From JBBQWT01 sp038210375 (GTDB lineage: Bacteria > Acidobacteriota > Terriglobia > Terriglobales > Acidobacteriaceae), in the NCBI GenBank assembly GCA_038210375.1, contig JBBQWT010000026.1:1-39776 (forward strand): a DNA stretch of 39,776 bases, in the 5' to 3' direction. Position 1 is the stretch's first letter, and every line of letters starts with the position of its first letter. Under the pieces are notes generated by a model. That model did no database searches, had not been told where the DNA came from, and saw nothing but the letters and a program-made list of their open reading frames with translations. This document shows, one piece after another, positions 32,545-39,608 of the stretch. Both the position numbers and the translations under genes were made by a program.

Positions 32545-34287
32545 ATGAGCGAATCACTCCCAAACCGAAGCCCTACCGAACCTGCGCTCACCGATTACGT
32601 GGCCTTGTTTCAGCAGTCGCCGGGATTGTTCCTGGTGTTGCGGGCGGATTCGCCGCGATTCACAATCGCCGCCGCCAGCGATGAATACCTCAAGGCCACG
32701 ATGACTCGCCGTGAAGATATCGCGGGCCGAGGAGTATTCGAGGTCTTCCCCGACAATCCCGATGACCCGGCGGCCCAGGGCGCACACCATGTGCGCGCGT
32801 CTCTGCAAAGAGTGATCGCCACCGGAAAGATTGATCGCATGCCGGTGCAGAAGTATGACATCCGCAGTCCCGGCGAGCAGGAACGCTTCGAAGTGCGTCA
32901 CTGGAGTCCCACCAACTCGCCGGTGTTCGATTCCAACGGAAAGATTTCTTACATCATGCACCGCGTTGAGGACGTCACGGGACTGGTGGCCTTGCTGCAT
33001 GATGATCCGCCGGGCGCGGGCGCTGTCGAAATCCAGGACCGCGACGCCCAGGCTGAGGTTGAACGCTCGGTACACCTGGCTGCAGCCACTCCCGGGGAAA
33101 GAGATCTGGTCAGCCGATTACTTGCCTTGGAAAAAGCCGGTCACGCCGCGGCCCAGACCCTTGCCCGGGAGCTCGCCACCAAGCAGCGATTTCTTTCGCT
33201 CTCGCAAAAAGTAGCGCACCTGGGTTCTTGGGAGCTTGATCTGAAGTCCGAGCCGGTCACCGCGATATGGTCGGAGGAATTGGAGGAGGTTTATGGCCTC
33301 GCGCCCGGCACGTTTGGAGGAAAATTTTCGGATTGGGTCGAGTTTCTGCATGCCCACGACAAACTGGAGGCTTCCGAAAGCCTGCTGCGCGCCATTCGCA
33401 CCGGCGACTTGTGGCAATGCGAGTTTCGCATCGTGCGCGCGGATGGCGAAGTCAGGTGGATTGTGGGCCGCGGCCAGTGCATCTACGATGGCGCCGGCAA
33501 GCCCTTGCAGATGATCGGCATCAACATGGATATCACCGAGCGCAAGCAAAGTGAGGAAGCCTTGCGAAAATCAGAGAAGCTGGCCACCACCGGCCGCCTG
33601 GCGGGCACCATCGCCCACGAAATCAACAACCCTCTCTCGTCGGTGAAGAACCTTATCTATCTGATCGAAACCGACCCCAGCACCACCCAGGCAGTGGCAA
33701 AATACGCGCGCATGGCCGATGAGGAAATCACCCGCATTTCCCACATTACCAACCAGGCCCTGGGTTTTTATCGCGAAGCCACCGCGCCGGTCGAAGTGCA
33801 CATCACTGAGATATTGGATAGTGTGCTGACCTTGTTTGCCCGCCGCATCCAGGCAGCGGGGGTTTCAGTAGAAAAGCGCTATCAAACCTCTGTCCCCTTG
33901 CAGGGCTGGCCCGGCGAGATGCGCCAGGTCTTCACCAACCTGGTTTCCAACGCCCTCGAAGCTTCGAATAAAGGCGGCGCGCTCAAGGTGCACGTTTTCA
34001 ACGGGCGCGAAGGCGGAGTCTTTCGACGCAGGGGGGTTCGCGTGGTCATTGCCGACCAGGGGGTGGGCATCGCTTCCGACGCGGGCCGCAAGCTCTTCGA
34101 GCCTTTTTATACGACCAAAGGCGAAAAGGGTACCGGCCTCGGCCTATGGGTGAGCCACGGAATCGTGCAAAAACACGGCGGCTACATCAAGGTGCGCAGC
34201 AGCACCAGGCCCGGCCGCTCCTTCACCCTGTTCAATATCTTTCTGCCGGTGCGCGGCGTCTCCACCGGAATGGCGCTGTCGAGTTAA
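32545..34287 (+). CDS. Soluble PAS-PAS sensor histidine kinase
   Basis: The 580-aa protein has no membrane helix. The first PAS-like domain spans about residues 18-148 (LFLVLRADSPRFTIAAASDEYLKAT, YIMHRVEDVT), a coiled linker about 160-215, a second PAS with PAC about 220-335 (VAHLGSWELDLKS, MIGINMDITERK), then HisKA with H358 (GTIAHEINNPLSSVKNLIYL) and an HATPase with N-box (FTNLVSNALEAS), DQGVGI and GTGLGLWVSHGIVQKHGG. The IAHEINNPLS box places it in the NtrB-like HPK4 group. No receiver domain or cognate regulator is adjacent, so it is an orphan kinase. ATG 32545 was chosen; an earlier in-frame start at 32479 (MHPGYH) is possible, neither has a clear ribosome site. Confidence 0.9.
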   Translation: MSESLPNRSPTEPALTDYVALFQQSPGLFLVLRADSPRFTIAAASDEYLKATMTRREDIAGRGVFEVFPDNPDDPAAQGAHHVRASLQRVIATGKIDRMPVQKYDIRSPGEQERFEVRHWSPTNSPVFDSNGKISYIMHRVEDVTGLVALLHDDPPGAGAVEIQDRDAQAEVERSVHLAAATPGERDLVSRLLALEKAGHAAAQTLARELATKQRFLSLSQKVAHLGSWELDLKSEPVTAIWSEELEEVYGLAPGTFGGKFSDWVEFLHAHDKLEASESLLRAIRTGDLWQCEFRIVRADGEVRWIVGRGQCIYDGAGKPLQMIGINMDITERKQSEEALRKSEKLATTGRLAGTIAHEINNPLSSVKNLIYLIETDPSTTQAVAKYARMADEEITRISHITNQALGFYREATAPVEVHITEILDSVLTLFARRIQAAGVSVEKRYQTSVPLQGWPGEMRQVFTNLVSNALEASNKGGALKVHVFNGREGGVFRRRGVRVVIADQGVGIASDAGRKLFEPFYTTKGEKGTGLGLWVSHGIVQKHGGYIKVRSSTRPGRSFTLFNIFLPVRGVSTGMALSS

Positions 34288-34298
34288 AGGCAAAATCC

Positions 34299-34319
34299 GC
34301 CAACCAGCTTTCGGTTGGC
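34299..34319. terminator. Hairpin between convergent genes
   Basis: GCCAACC/GGTTGGC with a 7-base loop lies 12 bases after the kinase stop and before the permease stop at 34336. There is no T-run; weak terminator or spacer hairpin. Confidence 0.4.
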
Positions 34320-34335
34320 CACCATTCCCCGAGCA

Positions 34336-35790
34336 TCACGCCTTGCGCAACCACACCCGCGTGATCCGGTACAGGGGATAGCTCATTCCCAGCGACAACA
34401 GCGCGTACACGCTGTTGCGCGTATCTTCGGCCACGATGGCGACCAGAAAGGCCACCGAGCCCAGCAGCGCCAGCCCGGTGGTCCACGGGTATCCCCAGGC
34501 CCGGTAAGGCCGCGGAGCGTCGGGCTCGCGCCATCGCAGCACGAACACCGCGGTGTAGGCCATGGCGTAGTCGGCCACAAAATAAAATGCGGTCATGGCC
34601 AGCACCGTCTCAAACGTCTTCCCTCCCAGAATGAACATGAGCGCCAGCACCGTGCTCAGAAAGAGGCCTGCGGTCGGAGTGCCGCCGGCGTTGACCCGGG
34701 CCGCCTGCCGCGAGAGCAGCCCGTCCTGGCTCATGGCAAAAGGAATTCGGCTGGCCATGAGGTGATAGGCGTTGATCCCGCTGAGCATCGACAAGATCAT
34801 CAGCACCTGCAGAATGGTCTGCCCGCGCGCTCCGAAGATCGCGGCCGCCGCCGTCCCCAGCGCCATGGTCTGGCCCGCGATGGCGCTCATGGGCAGAACG
34901 TGCAGAAGTGCGATGTTGACCAGCAGGTAGATCGCCATCAGGGCCAGCACACCCAGCACCATGGAGCGGCGAATGTCGCGCGCCGGGTCGCGCACCTCTT
35001 CGCCAAAATAAATAATTCCGTACCACCCATCGTAGGTGTAGATCACCGCCTGCAACGCCAGCAGCACCGCTACCCATAAAGGATGGGGAAAGATCTCAGG
35101 CGGCGCCGCCGCCACCACCGCCGCCGGATGCCGGAACAGAAACGCCGCCGCCACCACAGCCACAAATGCCAGCGTCTTCAACAGGCTGGTGATGTTCTGG
35201 GTCATGCTCCCGGTGCGGATGCCGCGCCACTGCAACAGAGCCACCGCAATGGTGACGGTGGCCGCCACCAGCACGGTGTGCCCGGCCAGCGCAGGGAGAA
35301 GCTCGCCGGCGTAGCCCGCGATCACGATGGCCACCGCGGCGGTGGTGCCGCATTGCGCCAGCCAATCCGCCCATCCCACGGTGAACCCGGCAAACTCTCC
35401 CAGCGAGCGCCGCGCAAACACGTAATAGCCGCCGGAACGCGGCATCATGGCGCACAGTTCCGAGAGTGAGAACGCGCCCAACAGCGCATAAAGACCGCCC
35501 AGAACCCACACCCCCAGGAACAGGGCAGGCTGAGGCAGGTAACGGGCGACGCCGCCGGGAGTGCGCAGGATTCCCGCGCCGATGGTGTTGCCGATGATCA
35601 CGGCCAGCCCAAAGCCGACGCCCAGGACGCGCAGCAATCCTCCGCGGGACACCGGTGGCAAGCCGGCAGCGTTCAAATCGCGTGGCAAAGGATGGTGTAT
35701 CTCTGCAGGGGAAGCGTGCGGCAGCTCTGGGCCAGGAGCCAAGCGGCTATCCCATGCCGAGATCGTCGGATGTTTCCAGTGGCGTTCCAC
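34336..35790 (-). CDS. APC-family amino acid permease
   Basis: The 484-aa protein has about twelve membrane helices after a hydrophilic lead of about 50 residues. GLAVIIGNTIGAGILRTPGGVA is the first-helix substrate motif of the APC superfamily (IGxGI) and MMPRSGGYYVFARRSLGEFAGF the conserved third block. AIYTYDGWYGIIYFGEEVRDPAR is the helix 6 region typical of L-type or GABA/amino-acid permeases. It likely imports or exchanges amino acids or amines. The GTG start at 35790 is uncertain; it has no good ribosome site, and the frame overlaps the upstream zinc-ribbon gene by 44 bases, which suggests coupling. Confidence 0.88.
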   Translation of the reverse strand: MERHWKHPTISAWDSRLAPGPELPHASPAEIHHPLPRDLNAAGLPPVSRGGLLRVLGVGFGLAVIIGNTIGAGILRTPGGVARYLPQPALFLGVWVLGGLYALLGAFSLSELCAMMPRSGGYYVFARRSLGEFAGFTVGWADWLAQCGTTAAVAIVIAGYAGELLPALAGHTVLVAATVTIAVALLQWRGIRTGSMTQNITSLLKTLAFVAVVAAAFLFRHPAAVVAAAPPEIFPHPLWVAVLLALQAVIYTYDGWYGIIYFGEEVRDPARDIRRSMVLGVLALMAIYLLVNIALLHVLPMSAIAGQTMALGTAAAAIFGARGQTILQVLMILSMLSGINAYHLMASRIPFAMSQDGLLSRQAARVNAGGTPTAGLFLSTVLALMFILGGKTFETVLAMTAFYFVADYAMAYTAVFVLRWREPDAPRPYRAWGYPWTTGLALLGSVAFLVAIVAEDTRNSVYALLSLGMSYPLYRITRVWLRKA

Positions 35791-35896
35791 AAACGCGGCA
35801 AATCAAAGAAGCGCAATCCCCGCAAGTAAGAGGGTCAGACACAGGCTTGGCGCATTGCGGGCAATAGAACGCGGCGGCTTGCGGTGGAGAGGCCAT
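35747..35896 (-). CDS. 49-aa zinc-ribbon protein
   Basis: ATG 35896 opens a 49-aa frame ending at TAG 35747-35749: MASPPQAAAFYCPQCAKPV, SDPLTCGDCASLI, CRVCGTPLETSDDLGMG. It has three CxxC pairs (CPQC, CGDC, CRVC), a treble-clef or double zinc-ribbon pattern, too regular to be chance. Short size-cutoff annotation would miss it. It could be a nucleic-acid or protein-binding accessory factor. Its 3' end overlaps the permease start by 44 bases in another frame, so the two are probably one transcript. The function is unknown. Confidence 0.7.
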   Translation of the reverse strand: MASPPQAAAFYCPQCAKPVSDPLTCGDCASLICRVCGTPLETSDDLGMG

Positions 35897-36063
35897 GAAG
35901 ACCCAGAATGTAGCACAGTTCGGGTGGGGAAGCGGGGGTCAAATAAGCGAACCCAACAAGGTGGTCAATTGTAATTTCTGCATCATCGGCCCAGTAAAGT
36001 CTAGCCTCGTAACTAATCCAAATTATTACTTGTCATTCTGACGATCCCCGGCTTTATCGTGCT
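35897..36063. other. Intergenic interval before the second composite repeat
   Basis: About 167 bases between the zinc-ribbon start and repeat copy 2. It must hold the promoter of the zinc-ribbon/permease unit on the minus strand. No RNA gene is evident. TGTCATTCTGA at about 36032 resembles a common intergenic repeat edge. Confidence 0.3.
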
Positions 36064-36430
36064 TTTGCATTTCGGTGGAAGCAGTGGGCTTCAGCCCACT
36101 GAATAGCGATCTTTATGATTTGGGCTTTAGCCCCGGTGGAGAGTGATTGCGGCAAGCTAAGAGCCCGCTTCTGCTCGACCTCAGTTTCGGTGTCGAGAAT
36201 CCCGAAGTAATTTCAGTAATATTTTCGTATTCACGAAGGAACAAAACCCCATTGCAGATGAAAGCGGGATCTTATGATCTGCAAGCACTCGTCACCGGGG
36301 CTAAAGCCCGATATCTATAACTGGCTTTTCCGCGGCCTGAAGGCCGCTGCTTCCACAAAGAACGAGACCTCCTAAATCGAGCGCTATAGTTGTGACACAG
36401 ACACTGAAGGCCGCTGCTTCCGCCGCAAAG
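36064..36430. repeat. Composite palindromic intergenic repeat, copy 2
   Basis: Same plan as 20753-21258: GGTGGAAGC, hairpin CAGTGGGCT/AGCCCACTG (36082-36101), arm GGGCTTTAGCCCCGGTGG near 36121-36139, its inverse CACCGGGGCTAAAGCCC near 36293-36309, stem CCGCGGCCT/AGGCCG at 36330-36347, then one TGTGACACAGA-containing unit ending about 36408 and a partial next unit. It lacks the roughly 80-base internal insertion of copy 1 and ends about 40 bases before the methyltransferase start. Confidence 0.75.
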
Positions 36431-36470
36431 CAAGAATCAAAGCGGAGACGACAATGCTAAAGTGAAACCC

Positions 36471-37205
36471 ATGGACCCCAACGAGCGCCTGCAGCAGGAA
36501 TTCAACCGCTGGGCCGAGGCCGGGCGCGGTGATGACATGGAGCGCCATCACCTCAACATCACCGAACAGGTGATCCATCAAATGGAGTTGAGGCCGGGTG
36601 AGCGCGTCCTCGACCTGGCATGTGGCAGCGGCTGGGCGGCCCGTCTGCTGGCGCGCATCGTAGGCAGCGGCCCTGAGGGTTTCGGCCAGGTGGTGGGCCT
36701 CGATATCTCCGACGAGATGGTGCGCAAGGCGCGCGCCGCCTCCCGCGACTTCGAAAATTTAATCTACGTCTGGGGCTCAGCCGACAAAATTCCCTGGGAA
36801 GAAAACAGCTTTGACAAAGTGTTATCGGTAGAGTCTTTCTATTATTTCCCCGATCCGGACCGCGCCCTGAATGAAATCTTCCGGGTAATGGCGCCCCGCG
36901 GCCGCCTCTTCATCCTCATCAACTTCTACAAGGACAGCCCCATTTCCATGCGCTGGGCCGATGCAATCCCCGTCCCCGTACAAGCCCGTTCCGAAGCCGA
37001 ATACCTCGAGCTGCTGCGCGCCCACGCCTTCGAAAATATAAGAGCCTCCAGAATCCGCGACCTAGGCGCCGGGCCCGACGAACATGGTGGCCAGTTCTTC
37101 AAGAACGACCAAGAAGCCCAAGAGTTTAAGCAAACCGGCGCCCTGCTACTGACCGCCAGCAAACCCGACCTGCGCTCCCCGGGACCGGCTTACACGATCT
37201 ATTAG
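36471..37205 (+). CDS. Class I SAM-dependent methyltransferase
   Basis: The 244-aa protein has motif I VLDLACGSGWAARLLAR (about residues 45-61), motif II-like VVGLDISDEMVRKAR with acidic D for ribose binding, post-I WGSADKIPWEENSFDKVLSVESFYYFPDP and GRLFILINFY. This is the UbiE/BioC-type small-molecule methyltransferase layout; the substrate cannot be read. ATG 36471 was chosen; GTG 36462 adds three residues. A curious mini-frame ATG-CTA-AAG-TGA at 36454-36465 with GGAG upstream overlaps GTG 36462 and might feed translation. The gene follows the repeat copy directly. Confidence 0.88.
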   Translation: MDPNERLQQEFNRWAEAGRGDDMERHHLNITEQVIHQMELRPGERVLDLACGSGWAARLLARIVGSGPEGFGQVVGLDISDEMVRKARAASRDFENLIYVWGSADKIPWEENSFDKVLSVESFYYFPDPDRALNEIFRVMAPRGRLFILINFYKDSPISMRWADAIPVPVQARSEAEYLELLRAHAFENIRASRIRDLGAGPDEHGGQFFKNDQEAQEFKQTGALLLTASKPDLRSPGPAYTIY

Positions 37206-37231
37206 AACGTCCGGGTTTTTTGATTGCCCTT

Positions 37232-37306
37232 GCTTTTGCCCTTGCACCAACGAAAGTCTCCAGAAGTCGCATGGGGAGAACTCGGCGAGCAAGAACCCCC
37301 TCAACC
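37232..37306 (+). repeat. Interspersed 75-bp repeat, copy B
   Basis: Aligns with 31341-31415 as described there. This copy has the cleaner core: AGTCTCCAGAAGTCGCATGG and GAGAACTCGGCGAGCAAGAA before CCCCCTCAACC. Confidence 0.55.
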
Positions 37307-37408
37307 ATCTTTTTTGGGTTTGCGTTTCCTGGAGAGAATGGAAACCACGCTCTTCGGAACCGTCAACACTTTCTTGAGGTCCGAATTTCTCGATAAACGA
37401 AGTACCAT
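37301..37408 (-). pseudogene. Possible 35-aa basic peptide or gene relic
   Basis: A minus-strand frame reads MVLRLSRNSDLKKVLTVP, KSVVSILSRKRKPKKDG and stops at TGA 37301-37303. Its codons are chromosome-like and it ends in a basic tail. An adjacent frame continues upstream as VRVTRTDGTSFIEKF, so this may be a once longer gene broken by a frameshift near 37385. No family is recognised. Confidence 0.25.
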
Positions 37409-37554
37409 CCGTTCGCGTTACGCGCACCACGTGTGCACCGGACTCGCCCAGCAGGACAGGGATTCTCAGGATCGATTCTCACAGATTTCAAGGACAGCCT
37501 TTGTTTTAATATTACCCAAGGGGGGTGCAGAATCCCTCCGCTATGTTCTCACCC

Positions 37555-37568
37555 GGGGAGAAGTTGAC
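37555..37568 (+). repeat. Left direct repeat flanking the TIR element
   Basis: GGGGAGAAGTTGAC lies immediately outside the left inverted repeat. The matching GGGAAGAAGTTGAC (38610-38623) lies immediately outside the right one; 13 of 14 bases agree. The position fits a target-site duplication. Confidence 0.7.
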
Positions 37569-37607
37569 GGGATAGGAGATAGAGCGTTTTGAAACTGCCC
37601 TCCCCCC
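37569..37607 (+). repeat. Left terminal inverted repeat
   Basis: 39 bp starting GGGATAGGAG and containing AGAGCGTTTTGAAACTGCCC. Reverse complement matches 38571-38609 at 37 of 39 positions. Confidence 0.9.
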
Positions 37608-37771
37608 GGCCTAGCCCGGAACTGCCGTCCACCCGCTCAAGATCGGGCTTGCCAAACGTGGAGTTGGAGATTCCCATGCCAAATCCACAGATTTGATAGT
37701 GGATTCATCACTCCGGGACTGCCGATCGTAACGCGGCCGATATCGGGGAGGAGGATTAGCATCTGGTAAAT

Positions 37772-37862
37772 TTATTGGACTAAACTTCCCTCGTATTTAT
37801 CTCCGCCGGCGGTGTACATCATGCGCACGGCGTGGGCCTTGATGGTGGCATTGACCACTCCG
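37772..37862 (-). pseudogene. 3' relic of an unknown gene inside the element
   Basis: The minus-strand frame reads GVVNATIKAHAVRMMYTAGG then DKYEGSLVQ and stops at TAA 37772-37774. Codon use is clearly chromosome-like, with GC-rich third positions, over about 28 codons, but upstream the frame loses protein character and runs into the opposite-strand gene at 37871. It looks like the end of a truncated gene. I cannot name the family. Confidence 0.4.
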
Positions 37863-37870
37863 GGTTTCCT

Positions 37871-38341
37871 ATGAGAGCAACCATTGATTGGCTGGTGCGG
37901 CACGAAAAGTTGCTGGTGGGGGTGACTTTGTGCCTGGTAATTGCCCTGGCAGTCGAAGTGAAGATCGGTGGGAAAGATGACGTAGTGGGCGGAAACCTGG
38001 GGGACACTCCCGCCCCGGCAGTTTTCGCCAAGTCAGGGGGCCCAGCCAGTGACGTATCCGGGAAATGGGAGATGAGAGTGCCCCGGAGGAGCGGCGGGGC
38101 GCAGATATGGGTTCTCACCCTGGCGCAAAAGGGAGAGGAGTTGACCGGCAATATCAAGTCCGAGGGCGGCGATCTGCCGGTGTTCGGCGCCATTAGCGGC
38201 CAGGAGATTCACTTGTTCGCCAAACGTTACGGAGCCACCGTTGACTTCTCGGCAAAACTCGGTGAGGGCGTGATGGAGGGGACGATGCAAGCGGCTGTCA
38301 TCAGCCGCCGGTGGTCCGCAACCCGCAAAAAACAGAAGTGA
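37871..38341 (+). CDS. Small membrane-anchored beta-rich protein (element cargo)
   Basis: The 156-aa protein has one N-terminal membrane helix (about residues 13-32, LLVGVTLCLVIALAVEV) and then a periplasmic domain of about 95 residues with SGKWEMRVPRRSGGAQIWVLTL, LTGNIKSEGGDLPVFGAISG, VDFSAKLGEGVMEGTMQA. This alternating pattern (SGxW, LTxxQxGxxLTG, GxxxGTM) is of a lipocalin-like small beta-barrel type seen in exported acidobacterial proteins of unknown function. ATG 37871 starts at the membrane segment; an upstream GTG frame (37832) overlaps the opposite-strand relic and is less likely. No clear ribosome site. It is the only intact gene of the element. Confidence 0.65.
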   Translation: MRATIDWLVRHEKLLVGVTLCLVIALAVEVKIGGKDDVVGGNLGDTPAPAVFAKSGGPASDVSGKWEMRVPRRSGGAQIWVLTLAQKGEELTGNIKSEGGDLPVFGAISGQEIHLFAKRYGATVDFSAKLGEGVMEGTMQAAVISRRWSATRKKQK

Positions 38342-38382
38342 GCAACGGCCCCCAATGGCGCACCACAAAAAGCCGATTTCCA

Positions 38383-38514
38383 CTAAGCCAGACTCGGCTT
38401 GCGCCATCCAAAGAAGATGCCGGACCAAGCGACATTGAGTAGCAATTGAACTGCAAAAAGCGTCAGGGCGACGATGGACCCGCGAACTCCTAAGCTGCTC
38501 CAGTGTCGCAGACT
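38383..38514 (-). pseudogene. TspO/MBR family gene relic
   Basis: Between stops at 38515-38517 and 38383-38385 the minus strand reads HWSSLGVRGSIVALTLFAVQ then LLLNVAWSGIFFGWRKPSLA. W..LG..G..ALTLFA.QLLLN.AWS..FFG...P.LA is the characteristic third-to-fourth helix region of TspO tryptophan-rich sensory proteins. The stop falls right after P-S-L-A, where intact TspO continues through another helix, and the N-terminal half is missing. So this is a broken piece of about a quarter of the gene. It lies inside the TIR element. A hairpin (ATGGCGCA..AAGCCGA/TCGGCTTGCGCCAT) overlaps its end at 38354-38407. Confidence 0.6.
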
Positions 38515-38570
38515 CTAAATCCGAGAAAGCCGCCAAGTTAAACAAAATGCTTGACGACTATAGCCTTCAG

Positions 38571-38609
38571 GCGGGGAGGGCAGTTTCAAAACGCTCTAGC
38601 TCCTATCCC
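38571..38609 (-). repeat. Right terminal inverted repeat
   Basis: 39 bp ending CTCCTATCCC, inverted relative to 37569-37607. Confidence 0.9.
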
Positions 38610-38623
38610 GGGAAGAAGTTGAC
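38610..38623 (+). repeat. Right direct repeat flanking the TIR element
   Basis: GGGAAGAAGTTGAC immediately outside the right inverted repeat, matching 37555-37568 at 13 of 14 bases. Confidence 0.7.
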
Positions 38624-38690
38624 ACCATCCCCACACCCTCCTAGACTCAGCCACTGGTTTCATAGAGAATAGGTCTCCTGAGGGCCCTTC

Positions 38691-39251
38691 ATGTCCTGGT
38701 TGCAGAACAAGTTTGAAAAGAACTTCATGATCACCACCGTGGACTACGTGTTCAACTGGGCGCGTAAATCCGCCATCTGGCCCATGACCTTCGGACTGGC
38801 CTGTTGCGCCATCGAAATGATCGCTTCCAGCACTTCGCGCTTCGATATCTCGCGCTTTGGCTCGGAGGTCTTTCGCCCCAGCCCCCGGCAAAGCGATCTG
38901 ATGATTGTTGCCGGCACCGTGACCTTGAAAATGGCGCCGGTGGTGAAACGAATTTATGACCAGATGCCCGACCCCAAGTGGGTGATTTCCATGGGCGCAT
39001 GCTCGTCGGTGGGCGGACCTTTTAATACCTACGCGGTGCTGCAGGGCGTGGATAAGATCGTGCCGGTGGATGTTTACACCATCGGATGCCCGCCGCGGCC
39101 GGAAAACCTTTTCTATTCGCTGTTGAAATTGCAGGACAAGATTGACACCATGACCCTGGCCCGCAAGCCCACCGAAGTGCGGCTGAACGAAGACATGATG
39201 CAGGATTTCAAGCGCCAGGTGATGATCGCGCAGACCTTGCAGCCGCGGTAA
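38691..39251 (+). CDS. nuoB: NADH-quinone oxidoreductase subunit B (isolated)
   Basis: The 186-aa protein is the complex I subunit holding cluster N2. All four cysteine ligands are present: C38-C39 (LACCAIEM), C104 (GACSSVGGP) and C133 (IGCPPRP). GSEVFRPSPRQSDLMIVAGTVT is the usual quinone-site block. It sits at the peripheral-arm base next to the membrane and passes electrons to quinone. GAGGG lies just upstream of the ATG. nuoA is not upstream and nuoC/nuoD are not downstream; instead a Rieske ferredoxin and a DinB protein follow. The TIR element ends 82 bases upstream and may affect its promoter. Confidence 0.95.
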   Translation: MSWLQNKFEKNFMITTVDYVFNWARKSAIWPMTFGLACCAIEMIASSTSRFDISRFGSEVFRPSPRQSDLMIVAGTVTLKMAPVVKRIYDQMPDPKWVISMGACSSVGGPFNTYAVLQGVDKIVPVDVYTIGCPPRPENLFYSLLKLQDKIDTMTLARKPTEVRLNEDMMQDFKRQVMIAQTLQPR

Positions 39252-39257
39252 CCCGGC

Positions 39258-39569
39258 ATGGCTGACTTCGTAAAACTTACTACGCGCGAAAAGTTGCCGC
39301 CCCCCGGCGAAGCCCGCGAATTTCCCCTGGGCGACAAGATGGTTTGCGTCGCCAACGTCGAAGGCACAATCAGCGCCATGGACAACGTTTGCATCCACCG
39401 CGGCGGTCCCATCGGGCAGGGAACCATCGAAGCCGGCAAAGTGGTTTGTCCCTGGCACGGCTGGGCGTGGGACCCGCAAACCGGCGAAGCTGCTCACGGC
39501 GTCGCCAGGGTCGCGACCTACCCGCTGCGCATCGATGGGGAAGATGTGCTGGTCGAGATCGGTTCTTGA
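39258..39569 (+). CDS. Rieske [2Fe-2S] ferredoxin-like protein
   Basis: The 103-aa soluble protein has the Rieske ligands C45-x-H47 (CIHRGGPIGQG) and C64-x2-H67 (CPWHGWAWDPQTGE). Length and lack of a membrane helix match Rieske-type ferredoxins of the NirD or oxygenase class, not the bc1 subunit. It would carry single electrons in the cytoplasm. It starts six bases after nuoB stops, so the two are one operon, although the functional tie is not clear. A DinB-like gene follows after 39 bases. Confidence 0.92.
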   Translation: MADFVKLTTREKLPPPGEAREFPLGDKMVCVANVEGTISAMDNVCIHRGGPIGQGTIEAGKVVCPWHGWAWDPQTGEAAHGVARVATYPLRIDGEDVLVEIGS

Positions 39570-39608
39570 TCGGCTGCTGGATTGCAGGCACTGAAAGGCA
39601 GGGCACAC

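Larger units (their letters stand above)
37206..37554. other. Intergenic region with repeat and relic
   Basis: This interval holds repeat copy B (37232-37306) and a possible eroded minus-strand reading frame (37301-37408). The remainder has CTTGCTTTTGCCCTTG, a short hexamer-like repetition, and a GGGGGGTGCAG run at about 37520. I see no confident gene. Confidence 0.4.
37569..38609. mobile_element. 1041-bp TIR-bounded cargo element without transposase
   Basis: The ends are 39-bp inverted repeats: left 37569-37607 starts GGGATAGGAG, right 38571-38609 ends CTCCTATCCC; 37 of 39 positions agree (mismatches at positions 11 and 38). The 14-bp direct repeats abut both ends. Inside are one intact reading frame (37871-38341), two minus-strand gene relics (37772-37862 and 38383-38514) and no transposase. 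It therefore looks like a non-autonomous element moved in trans. A 39-bp end is like Tn3-family length, but Tn3 makes 5-bp duplications, which are not seen. The family is unassigned. Confidence 0.7.

Noticed and set aside
37569..38609. Tn3-family element because of 38-39-bp ends beginning GGG
   Set aside because: The expected 5-bp target duplication is absent (TTGAC against GGGAA) and no tnpA, tnpR or res site is seen; the flanks fit a 14-bp direct repeat.
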